Position numbers and translations under genes: made by a program | The notes under the pieces: model-generated | The model's database searches: none | Told to the model about the DNA's origin: nothing | What the model saw: only the letters and a program-made list of their open reading frames with translations | In this document: positions 25,655-34,347 of the stretch, piece by piece | Layout: each line of letters begins with the position of its first letter | How positions within the stretch are numbered: position 1 is the first letter of the stretch | Assembly: GCF_004365875.1 (NCBI RefSeq) | Contig: NZ_SODF01000002.1 | Location: 1,488,001-1,552,000, forward strand | Origin: Kribbella kalugense | Lineage (GTDB): Bacteria; Actinomycetota; Actinomycetes; Propionibacteriales; Kribbellaceae | Direction: 5' to 3' | DNA length: 64,000 nt

Positions 25655-26994
25655 GTCTTCTGGATCTCGTGATTCGGGCCCGGCGAGTCGTGCGGGCCAC
25701 GGGTGAGCAGCCGGGCGCGGTCGGCATCCGTGACGGACGGATCGTCGCAATCTCGCCGTACGACGCCGATCTCGACGCCTCGACGGAGCTGCGCCTCGGC
25801 GACGACGAAGTACTGCTGCCAGGCCTCGTCGACTCCCACGTGCACGTCAACGACCCCGGGCGTACCGACTGGGAAGGCTTCACCTCCGCGACCAAGGCGG
25901 CGGCCCGCGGTGGCGTCACGACGATCATCGACATGCCGCTCAACAGCATCCCGCCGACGTGCGACGTGCCGGCGCTCGCCCTCAAGCGGAAGACTGCCGA
26001 GACCCAGGCGTACGTCGATGTCGGGTTCTGGGGCGGCGCGATCCCGGGCAACGTTGCCGACCTGCGCCCGCTCCACGACGCCGGCGTGTTCGGCTACAAA
26101 TGCTTCCTGCTGCACTCCGGCGTCGACGAGTTCCCGCCACTGGACGCGCAGCAGGTCGAGGCCGCGATGCGCGAGATCAGCACCTTCGACGGACTGCTGA
26201 TCGTGCACGCCGAGGACGCCCACCGCATCGACGAAGCCACGCCGCCGAACGGCGCGAGCTACCTCGACTTCCTCAACTCCCGCCCCCGCGCAGCCGAGAA
26301 CGAGGCCGTTGCCGGAGTCATCGACCTGGCTCGCGAGACGGGCTGTCGTGTCCACATCCTGCACGTCTCGAGCGCCGACGTCCTCCCGCTGATCGCCAAG
26401 GCCCGCAACGACGGCGTACGGATCACCGCGGAGACTTGCCCGCACTACCTGACCTTCAACGCCGAGGACATTCCCGACGGCGCCACGCAGTACAAGTGCT
26501 GCCCGCCGATCCGCGAGGCCGCCAACCGCGAGCTGCTCTGGGGCGGACTGCGCGACGGCACCATCAACCTGGTCGTCTCCGACCATTCACCGTCGACGAT
26601 CGACCTCAAGCACCTCGACACCGGCGACTTCGGCACCGCGTGGGGCGGCATCGCGTCCCTCCAGCTCGGCCTGCCCGCCGTCTGGACCGAGGCCCGCCGC
26701 CGCGGCTTCACGCTGACCGACGTCGTCCGCTGGATGTCCACGGCGCCCGCGGCGCAGACCGGCCTGCGGACCAAGGGCCAGATCGAGATCGGGTACGACG
26801 CCGACCTCTGCGTACTCGCCCCCGACGAGACCTTCACCGTCGATGCGAACCAACTCCAGCACAAGAACGCCATCACGCCGTACGACGGACGCACGCTCGC
26901 CGGCGTAGTCCGCAGTACCTGGCTCCGTGGCGAACCCGTCGACATCGAGGCCGGCCCCCGTGGCCGCCTGCTGACCCGAGGAGAACAACGATGA
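25651..26994 (+). CDS. allB: allantoinase
   Basis: Hydrolyses allantoin to allantoate. It is a 447-residue dinuclear metal amidohydrolase of the dihydroorotase/allantoinase group. Metal ligands are visible in GLVDSHVHVNDPGRTDWEGF, the carboxylated Lys in FGYKCFLLHS near 150, and His residues in LIVHAED, HILHVSSAD and SDHSPST. The start overlaps the glxK stop (ATGA) and the stop overlaps allE. Substrate-loop features (NDPGRTDWEGF) favour allantoinase over hydantoinase. Confidence 0.94.
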   Translation: MSLLDLVIRARRVVRATGEQPGAVGIRDGRIVAISPYDADLDASTELRLGDDEVLLPGLVDSHVHVNDPGRTDWEGFTSATKAAARGGVTTIIDMPLNSIPPTCDVPALALKRKTAETQAYVDVGFWGGAIPGNVADLRPLHDAGVFGYKCFLLHSGVDEFPPLDAQQVEAAMREISTFDGLLIVHAEDAHRIDEATPPNGASYLDFLNSRPRAAENEAVAGVIDLARETGCRVHILHVSSADVLPLIAKARNDGVRITAETCPHYLTFNAEDIPDGATQYKCCPPIREAANRELLWGGLRDGTINLVVSDHSPSTIDLKHLDTGDFGTAWGGIASLQLGLPAVWTEARRRGFTLTDVVRWMSTAPAAQTGLRTKGQIEIGYDADLCVLAPDETFTVDANQLQHKNAITPYDGRTLAGVVRSTWLRGEPVDIEAGPRGRLLTRGEQR

Positions 26995-27806
26995 GCTACT
27001 ACTCCCCGAAGGGAGGACTGCCGGCGCAGACCGACCTCACCACCGACCGCGCGGTCTTCACCGAGGCGTACGCCGTCCTCCCGCGCGGCACGATGCGCGA
27101 CATCACCACCAGTCGGCTGCCGTTCTGGGACGACACGCGGTTGTGGGTGATCGCGCGGCCGCTGTCCGGGTTCGCCGAGACGTTCTCGCAGTACATCGTC
27201 GAGGTCGGGCCTGGTGGTGGGAGCGACAAGCCGGAGACCGATCCGGCCGCCGAGGCCGTGCTGTTTGTTGTCGCAGGCAACCTTGTGCTGACGGTCGCAG
27301 GCGAGAAGCACGCGCTGGCGCCGGGCGGGTACGCGTACCTGCCGCCGGGTGGCGACTGGACGCTGCGGAACACGAGCGACGCGGTCGCGACGTTCCACCT
27401 GGTCCGGAAGGCGTATGAGCGGATCGACGGGATCGACGTACCGCCGGCGCTCGTCACCAACGAGGCGGACGTCGAGGGCATCGCGATGCCGGACACCGAC
27501 GGCCGGTGGAAGACGCAGCGATTCATGGATCCGGACGACGTCCGGCACGACATGCACGTGAACATCGTCAGCTTCGAGCCCGGCGGCGTGATCCCGTTCC
27601 CGGAGACGCATGTGATGGAGCACGGGCTGTACGTGCTCGAGGGCAAGGCCGTCTACCTGCTGAACAAGGACTGGGTCGAGGTGCAGGAGGGCGACTTCAT
27701 GTGGCTCCGCGCGTTCTGCCCGCAGGCCTGCTACGCCGGCGGTCCGGGCCGATTCCGCTACTTGCTCTACAAGGACGTCAACCGCCACCCGAAACTGACC
27801 GTTTAG
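26991..27806 (+). CDS. allE: (S)-ureidoglycine aminohydrolase
   Basis: Manganese bicupin that releases ammonia from (S)-ureidoglycine to give (S)-ureidoglycolate. It has 271 residues in two cupin halves. In the C-terminal half the metal ligands of the plant enzyme are all recognisable: Glu and two His in PETHVMEHGLYVLEG and Gln in FCPQACYAGG. It is last in the hyi operon and overlaps the stop of the convergent GNAT gene by 4 bases. Its substrate needs allantoate amidohydrolase (allC), which is not in the window. Confidence 0.92.
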   Translation: MSYYSPKGGLPAQTDLTTDRAVFTEAYAVLPRGTMRDITTSRLPFWDDTRLWVIARPLSGFAETFSQYIVEVGPGGGSDKPETDPAAEAVLFVVAGNLVLTVAGEKHALAPGGYAYLPPGGDWTLRNTSDAVATFHLVRKAYERIDGIDVPPALVTNEADVEGIAMPDTDGRWKTQRFMDPDDVRHDMHVNIVSFEPGGVIPFPETHVMEHGLYVLEGKAVYLLNKDWVEVQEGDFMWLRAFCPQACYAGGPGRFRYLLYKDVNRHPKLTV

Positions 27807-28342
27807 TCAGTGATCTGTACAGGGCGTTGCGGTGGGGGCAGCGGGTCGGTGACCAGCCGGGCGTGCCGCTCGACGTCGTACCGGGTGCCGTCGTAAGCGA
27901 GGCGTTGGCGCTCGAGGCCCTCGGAGAGGAAGCCCGCGCCGGCGGCGACCGCGCAGGAAGCCGGGTTGTTCAGGCGGTGGCCGAGCTCGAGGCGGTAGAG
28001 GCCGGCCTCGTGGTGGGCCCAGCGGGCGAGGGCGCGGAGTGCGTCTCGGGCGACGCCGCGGCCGCGGACCTCGGCGAGGGTCCAGTACCAGGTCCAGCCC
28101 ACCTGGTGCCGGTCGATGTTGGTCACGGCGACGCACCCGATCGGGTGATCGTCGGCGTCCGCGACGGCGTACACGTGTCCGTTGTCCAGGTCCGCGACCC
28201 GCCCGATCCAGTCGACGGCGGACGCCCGGTCCACGATCCCGCCCTGATAGACCATCTCGGGATCGGCATGCGCCGCCGCCAGCCGCAAGGCATCAGCCGT
28301 CCGCCATCGCCGCAGCCCCAGCTCCCCGAGCGCGTATCCCAT
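27803..28342 (-). CDS. RimJ/RimL-type GNAT acetyltransferase
   Basis: A 179-residue GNAT protein of the RimJ/RimL branch, which acetylates protein N termini or small amines. Visible are the N-terminal LGLRRWRTADALRLA, strand PIGCVAVTN, the acetyl-CoA loop VRGRGVARDALRAL and the C-terminal RLNNPASCAVAAGAGFLSEG. The substrate is unknown. It is convergent with allE and overlaps it by 4 bases, so it is not part of the purine operon. Confidence 0.85.
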   Translation of the reverse strand: MGYALGELGLRRWRTADALRLAAAHADPEMVYQGGIVDRASAVDWIGRVADLDNGHVYAVADADDHPIGCVAVTNIDRHQVGWTWYWTLAEVRGRGVARDALRALARWAHHEAGLYRLELGHRLNNPASCAVAAGAGFLSEGLERQRLAYDGTRYDVERHARLVTDPLPPPQRPVQITD

Positions 28343-28415
28343 CCATCGAATCTACCCCCGCCCCGCCTCCCGCAATCCGCCCCTCGGCGCGTTCCCGCCC
28401 TCCCTGACCGGCTGC

Positions 28416-28443
28416 GGACGTGTCTGAACCGTCGGACACGTCC
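28416..28443. promoter_or_regulatory. inverted repeat GGACGTGTC...GACACGTCC before an SDR gene
   Basis: Nine-base perfect arms (28416-28424 and 28435-28443), extended inward to twelve with one mismatch. It lies 18 bases upstream of the SDR start and in the gap between divergent genes. Probable operator for an unlinked regulator. Confidence 0.4.
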
Positions 28444-28461
28444 TGGGAGAGGATAGGGCGC

Positions 28462-29229
28462 ATGGGATATCTGGATTTCAGGGATCAGGTTGTGGCCGTG
28501 ACCGGGGCGAGTAGTGGGATCGGGGCTGCGGCCGCGGTCGGGTTTGCGGAGGCCGGGGCGACGGTGGCGCTGCACTACCACCGCAACGAGGAGGGAGCGC
28601 GGCACACCGTCGGCGCGGTGCAGACGGCCGGCGGTACGGCGTCTTTGCACCAAGCGGACCTCGCCGACCCGAAGTCGGCGGACGCGTTCGTCGACGAGGT
28701 ACTCGCGGAGCACGGGCGGATCGACGTACTCGTGAACAACGCCGGCGACCTGGTCCACCGGTCCGCGATCGCCGACGTACCGGATGAGGAGTTCCACCGG
28801 ATCCTGGACGTCAACCTGACGTCGGTGTTCGCGCTCTCCCGGCGGATCGTGCCGGTGTTCCGGGCGCAGGGCGGCGGCTCGATCATCAACGTCACGTCGA
28901 TCGCCGGGCGGACCGGTGGCGCCGGTGGATCGGTGGTGTACGCGACCAGCAAGGGCGCGGTCAGCACGTTCACCCGCGGTCTGGCCAAGGAGCTCGCCCC
29001 GGACGGCATCCGGGTGAACGCGATCGCGCCAGGCGTGATCAAGACCCCGTTCCACGACCGCCACACCGGCGACGCGCAGATGCAGGCCATGCTCGCGACC
29101 ATCCCGATGGGCCGCACCGGTACGCCGCACGAGTGCGTGGGAACCATCCTGTTTCTCGCCTCCGAGCGGATGGCGTCGTACGTCACCGGTCAGATCATCG
29201 AGATCAACGGCGGCCAGTTGATGCCGTAG
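28462..29229 (+). CDS. short-chain dehydrogenase/reductase
   Basis: A 255-residue classical SDR. The cofactor motif TGASSGIGAAAAV is at 12-24, NNAG at about 95, the catalytic Ser in INVTSIAGR, and Tyr and Lys in VYATSKGAV; the C terminus ending YVTGQIIEINGGQLMP is typical of FabG-like enzymes. YHRNEEGARH after strand 2 suggests NADP(H) use. The substrate is unknown. The ATG at 28462 follows AGAGGATAGGG; an earlier in-frame codon at 28420 overlaps the inverted repeat. It stands alone. Confidence 0.9.
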   Translation: MGYLDFRDQVVAVTGASSGIGAAAAVGFAEAGATVALHYHRNEEGARHTVGAVQTAGGTASLHQADLADPKSADAFVDEVLAEHGRIDVLVNNAGDLVHRSAIADVPDEEFHRILDVNLTSVFALSRRIVPVFRAQGGGSIINVTSIAGRTGGAGGSVVYATSKGAVSTFTRGLAKELAPDGIRVNAIAPGVIKTPFHDRHTGDAQMQAMLATIPMGRTGTPHECVGTILFLASERMASYVTGQIIEINGGQLMP

Positions 29230-29352
29230 GCAACCTTCTGCGCTCGGAGCCGATTGCCAGGAATCCCCAACGGTACAACCAGTCTGGCTGGCTAACTTCG
29301 TGGTTGTCGCAAGCAGTTGACCGCGGCAACAACCAACACGAAGGAGAACCTC

Positions 29353-29463
29353 ATGAGCCTCAAGAAGGTCGCCGTCCTGAAGCCGAAGGCCCCCAAGGCG
29401 CCGAAGCACCCCAAGAAGCCTGCCAAGAAGCTCCCGCCGCGCCGCCGGCCGATCGGCCGTTGA
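29353..29463 (+). CDS. 36-residue lysine/proline-rich basic peptide
   Basis: A short open frame with an excellent AAGGAG ribosome-binding site 6 bases before the ATG. It encodes a peptide starting MSLKKVAVLKPKAPKA and ending RRRPIGR: about one third Lys/Arg with regular K-x-P spacing and no acidic residue. The composition resembles histone H1-like tails or nucleic-acid-binding peptides. It stands as a separate unit: 123 bases after the SDR gene and 13 bases before a strong 12-bp hairpin. No homologue is recognised; the start signal and the hairpin are the support for it being a gene. Confidence 0.55.
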   Translation: MSLKKVAVLKPKAPKAPKHPKKPAKKLPPRRRPIGR

Positions 29464-29476
29464 TCCAGTCCTGACA

Positions 29477-29504
29477 GTGGGGCCCGCATCCGTGCGGGCC
29501 CCAC
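29477..29504. terminator. hairpin GTGGGGCCCGCA/TGCGGGCCCCAC
   Basis: Perfect 12-bp stem with a 4-base loop, following the small basic peptide and 18 bases before the ABC transporter start. There is no T-tract, as usual for actinobacterial hairpin terminators. Confidence 0.7.
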
Positions 29505-29521
29505 GTCCTTGTGGAGGCGGC

Positions 29522-31225
29522 ATGACCATTCGGCAGGCGTTCGCGCGATTCTGGCCGCTGACCCGTGGGGATCGGCGGTGGTATGTCCTGGTCTGCGTCT
29601 GTGTGATCGCCGCGGCGGTGTGCGAGACCGTCGCGATCCTGCTCTTCGGCCACCTGACCGACCACGCGCTGGAGCAGGGCTCGCTCGCGGCGTTCTGGCA
29701 TCCGGCGACCGCCTGGCTGGGGGTCGCGATCCTTGGCGCGATCATCGGCTACCTCGGCAACTCGCTCGCGTTCTGGAGCGGCGAGCGGTTCGTACGGCGA
29801 CTTCGCGCGCACGTATTCGGGCATGTTCAGGAACTGCCGCCGGACTTCTTCCAGCGCCATCGTCGCGGCGACCTGGTCGAGCGGCTCAGCGGTGACGTCG
29901 AGGCGATCGAGCAGCTGGTCGTGTCCTCGGCGATCGGCGTGGTCTCGGCGGTGTTCCGCATCGTGCTGTTCTCGGCCGCAGCGATCTGGCTGTGCTGGGA
30001 TCTCGCTCTCGTCACCTTCGCGTTGGCGCCGCTGCTCTGGCTCGCGGCGAAGATCTTCACCGGTCCGATCAGGCGATTCGCCCGCTCCGAGCGGGTCGCC
30101 GATGGCGCGATCACCTCGGTGCTGGAGGAGTCGCTCGGCACGATCGAACTGACGCAGGCGTACAACCGGAAGCCGGCCGAAGAGACCCGGCTGGATCGTG
30201 AGGCTGGCGCCTGGATGCGCGCCTCGGTGAGCGGCGCACGGCGGAGCGAACTCTACGAGCAGGTGGTCGAGGTCCTCGAAACTCTGTGCGTACTCGGAGT
30301 GATCGGCCTCGGCGTCTGGGAGATCTCGCAGGGCCGGATGACGCTCGGCGCGCTGCTGTCGTTCGCCGCGTTCCTCGGCTATCTGTACCCGCCACTCCGC
30401 AGCCTCGGCGAGCTCAACCTGACCGCCACCGCCGCGACCGCGGCCACCGAACGCCTTGCCGAGATCCTCTCCGCGGCCCCGTCCGTCACCGATCCAGAGC
30501 ACCCAGTCGAACTCGAGCACGTACGTGGCCGTGTCGAGTTCGACCGGGTCGGATTCCACTACCCCGGCGCCGGTACGCCGGCTTTGACCGGGTTCGACCT
30601 GACCGTCGAGCCCGGGGAGTTCGTCGTACTCACAGGTCCGAGCGGCGTCGGCAAGTCGACGATCGCGAAGCTCCTGCTCCGGTTCTACGACCCGACCTCG
30701 GGCCAGGTCCGGCTGGACGGCGTACCGCTGTCTTCATTTGCGGTACGGCGTCTGCGCGAGAGCATCACGTTGCTCCCGCAGCAGACGCTCGTCCTCCGTG
30801 ACACCATCCGGGCGAACGTCGCGTACGGCCGCCCCGACGCCACCGATGAGGAGGTCGTCGAGGCGGCCCGATCAGCCGCCGCTGATGAATTCATCACCAC
30901 GCTGCCGGAAGGCTACGACACGGTCCTCGACCCGTCGATGCTGTCAGGCGGCCAACTCAAACGTCTGACCTTCGCCCGTGCTCTTCTCCGCGACACCCCG
31001 GTCCTCGTCCTCGACGAACCGACCGCCGGCCTCGATGCCGCCTCAGCCCACCAGATCATCACCCCACTCCGAGCCCTCGCCCGCAACCGCACCACGATCC
31101 TGATCACCCACGATCTGTCGCTCGCGCAGTACGCCGACCGCGTCGTCGCGCTCAGCGGGACAGGGTCCGGAAGCGATGCGCCGAGAGTGGGAGGAAGACT
31201 GCTGTCAGCAGCAAGGGAGCTATGA
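29522..31225 (+). CDS. ABC exporter, fused membrane and ATPase domains
   Basis: A 567-residue half-transporter that should dimerise. Residues about 20-310 hold six membrane segments of the type I exporter fold. The ATPase follows with Walker A GPSGVGKST, Q-loop LLPQQTL, signature LSGGQLKRL, Walker B VLVLDEPT and the switch His in ITHDLS. The substrate is unknown; drug, lipid or peptide export are the common roles. The ATG at 29522 follows GTGGAGG. Its last 74 bases overlap the end of the convergent ABC-2 permease gene. Confidence 0.9.
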   Translation: MTIRQAFARFWPLTRGDRRWYVLVCVCVIAAAVCETVAILLFGHLTDHALEQGSLAAFWHPATAWLGVAILGAIIGYLGNSLAFWSGERFVRRLRAHVFGHVQELPPDFFQRHRRGDLVERLSGDVEAIEQLVVSSAIGVVSAVFRIVLFSAAAIWLCWDLALVTFALAPLLWLAAKIFTGPIRRFARSERVADGAITSVLEESLGTIELTQAYNRKPAEETRLDREAGAWMRASVSGARRSELYEQVVEVLETLCVLGVIGLGVWEISQGRMTLGALLSFAAFLGYLYPPLRSLGELNLTATAATAATERLAEILSAAPSVTDPEHPVELEHVRGRVEFDRVGFHYPGAGTPALTGFDLTVEPGEFVVLTGPSGVGKSTIAKLLLRFYDPTSGQVRLDGVPLSSFAVRRLRESITLLPQQTLVLRDTIRANVAYGRPDATDEEVVEAARSAAADEFITTLPEGYDTVLDPSMLSGGQLKRLTFARALLRDTPVLVLDEPTAGLDAASAHQIITPLRALARNRTTILITHDLSLAQYADRVVALSGTGSGSDAPRVGGRLLSAAREL

Positions 31226-31946
31226 CGGCAGCGAGCCCGGCGTGCGTGCCGATCCAAGTGGCCGTGGCTGAGGGATCGGGGTTGCCGAAGAGGGCTCGGG
31301 ACGCGGTCGCGGTGGACGACAGCGGGTTCCATTGGGCGATCGTCCCGAGCCAGTCCGGCATCGTCGAGGTGGCGACGAACGTGCTGGACAGGAACCCGAT
31401 CGGCCAGACCAGCACCTGCACCATCGTCACGCTCTGCGCGTTCTTCACCGTCAGTCCGATGAAGATCCCGACCCACAACAACGCGAATCGCAGCAGCAAC
31501 AGCAACCCGAACGCGGCCAACGCCGACGGCAACCCTTCGTGCCACCGCCAGCCAAGGGCGAGCCCGGTCGCGACCAGCACGACCAGCGTCACCACCGAGT
31601 CGAGCATGTCCGCGATGCACCGCCCGAGCACCACCGCCGTCGAACTCATCGGCAGCGACCGGAACCGGTCCGTCACGCCCTTCGACACATCGGTGGCGAC
31701 CGCAGTCATCGTGCCCTCGAGCCCGAACAGCATCGCCAGCGCAAAGATCCCCGGGACTAGCAGCTCGTAGTACGACGAACCGTCCGGGAACTCCATCGCC
31801 CCGCCCAGCAGTCCGCCGAACATCAGCAGCATCAGCACCGGGAAGAACCAGGTGAAGATCACCAGCCCCGGTTGGTTCCGCCAATGCGTCAACGTCCGCC
31901 GCGCGATCGTCCAGCCGTCCGCCAGCGCCCATCCGAGGCCGGTCAT
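31152..31946 (-). CDS. ABC-2 type permease (DrrB-like)
   Basis: A 264-residue integral membrane protein with six hydrophobic segments. It has the ABC-2 pattern: amphipathic N terminus, FTWFFPVLMLLMFGG as the first membrane helix, then the loop DVSKGVTDRFRSLPMSS typical of daunorubicin-type exporters (DrrB). It pairs with the ATPase upstream, whose stop overlaps its start by 4 bases. The 3' end overlaps the convergent exporter gene by 74 bases, which is long for functional genes; both frames remain clean. Confidence 0.88.
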   Translation of the reverse strand: MTGLGWALADGWTIARRTLTHWRNQPGLVIFTWFFPVLMLLMFGGLLGGAMEFPDGSSYYELLVPGIFALAMLFGLEGTMTAVATDVSKGVTDRFRSLPMSSTAVVLGRCIADMLDSVVTLVVLVATGLALGWRWHEGLPSALAAFGLLLLLRFALLWVGIFIGLTVKNAQSVTMVQVLVWPIGFLSSTFVATSTMPDWLGTIAQWNPLSSTATASRALFGNPDPSATATWIGTHAGLAAVIAPLLLTAVFLPLSAHRFRTLSR

Positions 31947-32884
31947 GCGGCCGCTCCCGTCAGGTGCAGGAACACTTCGTCCAGCGTCGGCCGCCGCAAG
32001 GTGATGTCCTCCGGCTCGATCTTTGCCTCATGCAACGAGTTCGCCATCACCACCAGGGCCTTCGTCCGATCCTTCACCGGAACGCTCACCCGTACGTCTT
32101 CCACCCGGATCTCCCCGTCCGCCAGCGGTCCGGCCAACTCGACGACCCGCGGTACGTCGGCGGGATCCGCGAGTACCAGGTCGAGCCAGTCCGATCCCAG
32201 TTGTGTCTTCAGCTCATCAGGGGTGCCCTCGGCAACGACCTTGCCTGCCTTCAGCATCGAGATCCGGTTCGCCAGTTGGTCCGCCTCCTCCAGGTACTGC
32301 GTCGTCAGCAACACCGTCGTACCGCCGTCGACGAGTTGCCGTACGGCGGACCAGACCTCGATCCGCCCGGCCGGATCGAGGCCGGTCGTCGGCTCGTCCA
32401 CGAAGAGCACGCGTGGCGCGACGATCAGGCTCGCCGCGAGGTCGAGCCGCCGCCGCATGCCGCCGGAGTACTTGCTCACCGCCTGATTGGCCGCCTCCGT
32501 CAGGCTGAAGCGTTCCAGGAGTTCGTCTGCCCGGCTCTTGTGATTCTTCAGATGATTGAGCCGCCCGAACATCACCAGGTTCTGCCGGCCCGTGAGTAGC
32601 TCGTCCACGGCGGCGTACTGCCCGACCAGACCGATCCGCCGCCGCACCTCCGCTCCTTGCCGGCGGACGTCGTACCCCGCGATCGTCGCCGTACCGGAAT
32701 CCATCTCCAGCAGCGTGGACAGGATCCGCACCGCCGTCGTCTTGCCGGCGCCGTTCGGGCCGAGCAGGCCCGTCACAGTGCCGGCCGTGACCTCCAGGTC
32801 GAAGCCGTTCAGCCCCGCCCCATCCGTGCCGCCCTGGTAGTTCTTCCGTACGCCGACGGCCTCGATCACTCGTTCCGTAGTCAC
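31943..32884 (-). CDS. ABC transporter ATPase (DrrA-like)
   Basis: A 313-residue ATP-binding subunit for the ABC-2 permease. Motifs are Walker A GPNGAGKTT, signature YSGGMRRRLDLAASL and Walker B RVLFVDEPTTGLDP, with the extended C-terminal domain common in the DrrA/CcmA drug-export group. It is divergent from the TetR gene at 32980; a perfect palindrome between them is the likely operator. The substrate is probably a drug or secondary metabolite by analogy. Confidence 0.92.
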   Translation of the reverse strand: MTTERVIEAVGVRKNYQGGTDGAGLNGFDLEVTAGTVTGLLGPNGAGKTTAVRILSTLLEMDSGTATIAGYDVRRQGAEVRRRIGLVGQYAAVDELLTGRQNLVMFGRLNHLKNHKSRADELLERFSLTEAANQAVSKYSGGMRRRLDLAASLIVAPRVLFVDEPTTGLDPAGRIEVWSAVRQLVDGGTTVLLTTQYLEEADQLANRISMLKAGKVVAEGTPDELKTQLGSDWLDLVLADPADVPRVVELAGPLADGEIRVEDVRVSVPVKDRTKALVVMANSLHEAKIEPEDITLRRPTLDEVFLHLTGAAA

Positions 32885-32904
32885 TTCCCACCTCTCGGGT
32901 CGTT

Positions 32905-32937
32905 GAGCCGTAGAGTGTACCGTACATTGTACGGCTC
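32905..32937. promoter_or_regulatory. TetR operator, nested palindrome
   Basis: Core CCGTACA-T-TGTACGG (32920-32934) is a perfect 7-1-7 palindrome; an outer pair GAGCCGTA/TACGGCTC (32905-32912, 32930-32937) extends the symmetry. It sits between the divergent ABC operon and the TetR gene, so the repressor probably controls both. Confidence 0.7.
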
Positions 32938-32979
32938 AGGTACGATGCCTTCAACGACGAGTGGTGGAAGAAGGTTCCG

Positions 32980-33759
32980 GTGGCGGGAAGGAAGGCGGCT
33001 GCGCCCGATCCGGCGCGCAGTCTGGCGCTGCTCTGGGGGAGTCACGCCAAACCCGGCCGCTCCGGCCTGACCGTGCGCGCGATCGTCGACGCCGCGGTCG
33101 AGCTCGCCGACACCGACGGCCTCGAGGCGCTCTCGATGCGGATGGTCGCCGAGCGCCTGAAGGTCGGCACGATGTCGCTCTATACGCACGTCCCCGGCAA
33201 GGGCGAGCTCACCGACCTGATGTTCGACCGCGTGTACGGCGACCTGTACGCGGACCCGGACGAGCCGTCGAAGCAGCCCGGCGGCTGGCGGGGCGCGCTC
33301 GAATTCATTGCCCAGCGCAACTGGGAGGTGCTGACCGCGCATCCGTGGATCCACGAGGTCCCGGCCGCCCGGAACGCGCTCGGGCCGAACATCACGCTCA
33401 AGTACGAAGCTGAGCTACGTCCCCTGGACGGCCTCGGGCTGAGTGATGTCGAGATGGACTCGGTGCTCGCTCTGGTCCTTACGCATGTCCTGGGCACTGC
33501 ACGCGCGGCGGCCGAACAGCTCCGCTCGCAGCGCGAGTCAGGGCTGTCCGATCAGGAGTGGTGGACGGGTATCTCCCCGACCCTGGCCTCCGTGATGGCA
33601 GGCGCGGCCGACCGCTTCCGCCTGGCCGGCCGCGTCGGCACGTCAGTCGGCGAGCACTTCCAGTCCGCGATGGACCCGGGTCACGCCCTGAGCTTCGGCC
33701 TGACCCGGATCCTCGACGGCGTCGGCCTGCTCATCGCGGAGCGATCAGCCGTTGAGTAG
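32980..33759 (+). CDS. TetR/AcrR-family repressor
   Basis: A 259-residue repressor. An N-terminal tail precedes the helix-turn-helix (about 28-75): TVRAIVDAAVELADTDG and AERLKVGTMSLYTHV. A large C-terminal ligand domain of the TetR_C type common for drug-sensing members follows. Read from a GTG at 32980. Its gene is divergent from the DrrAB-like exporter and shares the operator at 32905-32937, suggesting drug-inducible export. The 3' end overlaps the convergent flavin reductase by 15 bases. Confidence 0.9.
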   Translation: MAGRKAAAPDPARSLALLWGSHAKPGRSGLTVRAIVDAAVELADTDGLEALSMRMVAERLKVGTMSLYTHVPGKGELTDLMFDRVYGDLYADPDEPSKQPGGWRGALEFIAQRNWEVLTAHPWIHEVPAARNALGPNITLKYEAELRPLDGLGLSDVEMDSVLALVLTHVLGTARAAAEQLRSQRESGLSDQEWWTGISPTLASVMAGAADRFRLAGRVGTSVGEHFQSAMDPGHALSFGLTRILDGVGLLIAERSAVE

Positions 33760-34347
33760 ATCCTCGAACGGGGTCGGGTTGGCGAACGGGTCCGCCTGGG
33801 TCGGAGTCTCGTGCTGGAGGGCGGCGACGAGTTCGCCGGCCGCCTGGGTGATGCGGGGGCGGAGGCTCGCGGCGTTCGGGCCCCAGTCGGTCGAGGCGGC
33901 GTACACCCCGGTCGGGACCGGCAGCGCCTTCAGGTAGGCGAACAGCGGGCGGAGGGCGAAGTCCAGGACCAGCGAGTGCCGCTCGGTGCCACCCGTCGCG
34001 GCCAGCAGGACCGGCTTGCCGGCGAGCGCCTTGTCGTCGAGTACGTCGAAGAACATCTTGAACAGACCGGAGTACGACGCACTGAACGTCGGGCTGACCA
34101 CGATCAGAGCGTCCGCCGCGGTCACCGTCTCGAGGACCTCGCGGAGCTCGGCCGACGGGAATCCGGTGAGCAGGTTGTTGGTCAGGTCGTGGGCGTAATC
34201 GCGGACCTCGATCGTCTCGACGCGGGAGGTGATCCCGCGGCCGGACAACTCATCCGCGGCTGCGGCCGACAATTGGTCGGCGAGCAGCCGGGACGACGAA
34301 GGTGTCGTCAGCCCGGCTGTCACCACGGCAATCAGTTTGTCGTTCAT
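33745..34347 (-). CDS. NAD(P)H-dependent FMN reductase (CE1759-type)
   Basis: A 200-residue flavodoxin-fold reductase. The FMN phosphate loop is in TAGLTTPSSSRLLADQL, and the flavin segment SPTFSASYSGLFKMFFDVLD contains the conserved P-T-F-x-x-x-Y-S-G. It is expected to supply FMNH2 to the luciferase-like monooxygenase encoded just upstream; the two overlap by 4 bases. This monooxygenase/reductase pairing is the CE1758/CE1759 family arrangement. The substrate oxidised by the pair is unknown. Confidence 0.85.
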   Translation of the reverse strand: MNDKLIAVVTAGLTTPSSSRLLADQLSAAAADELSGRGITSRVETIEVRDYAHDLTNNLLTGFPSAELREVLETVTAADALIVVSPTFSASYSGLFKMFFDVLDDKALAGKPVLLAATGGTERHSLVLDFALRPLFAYLKALPVPTGVYAASTDWGPNAASLRPRITQAAGELVAALQHETPTQADPFANPTPFEDLLNG

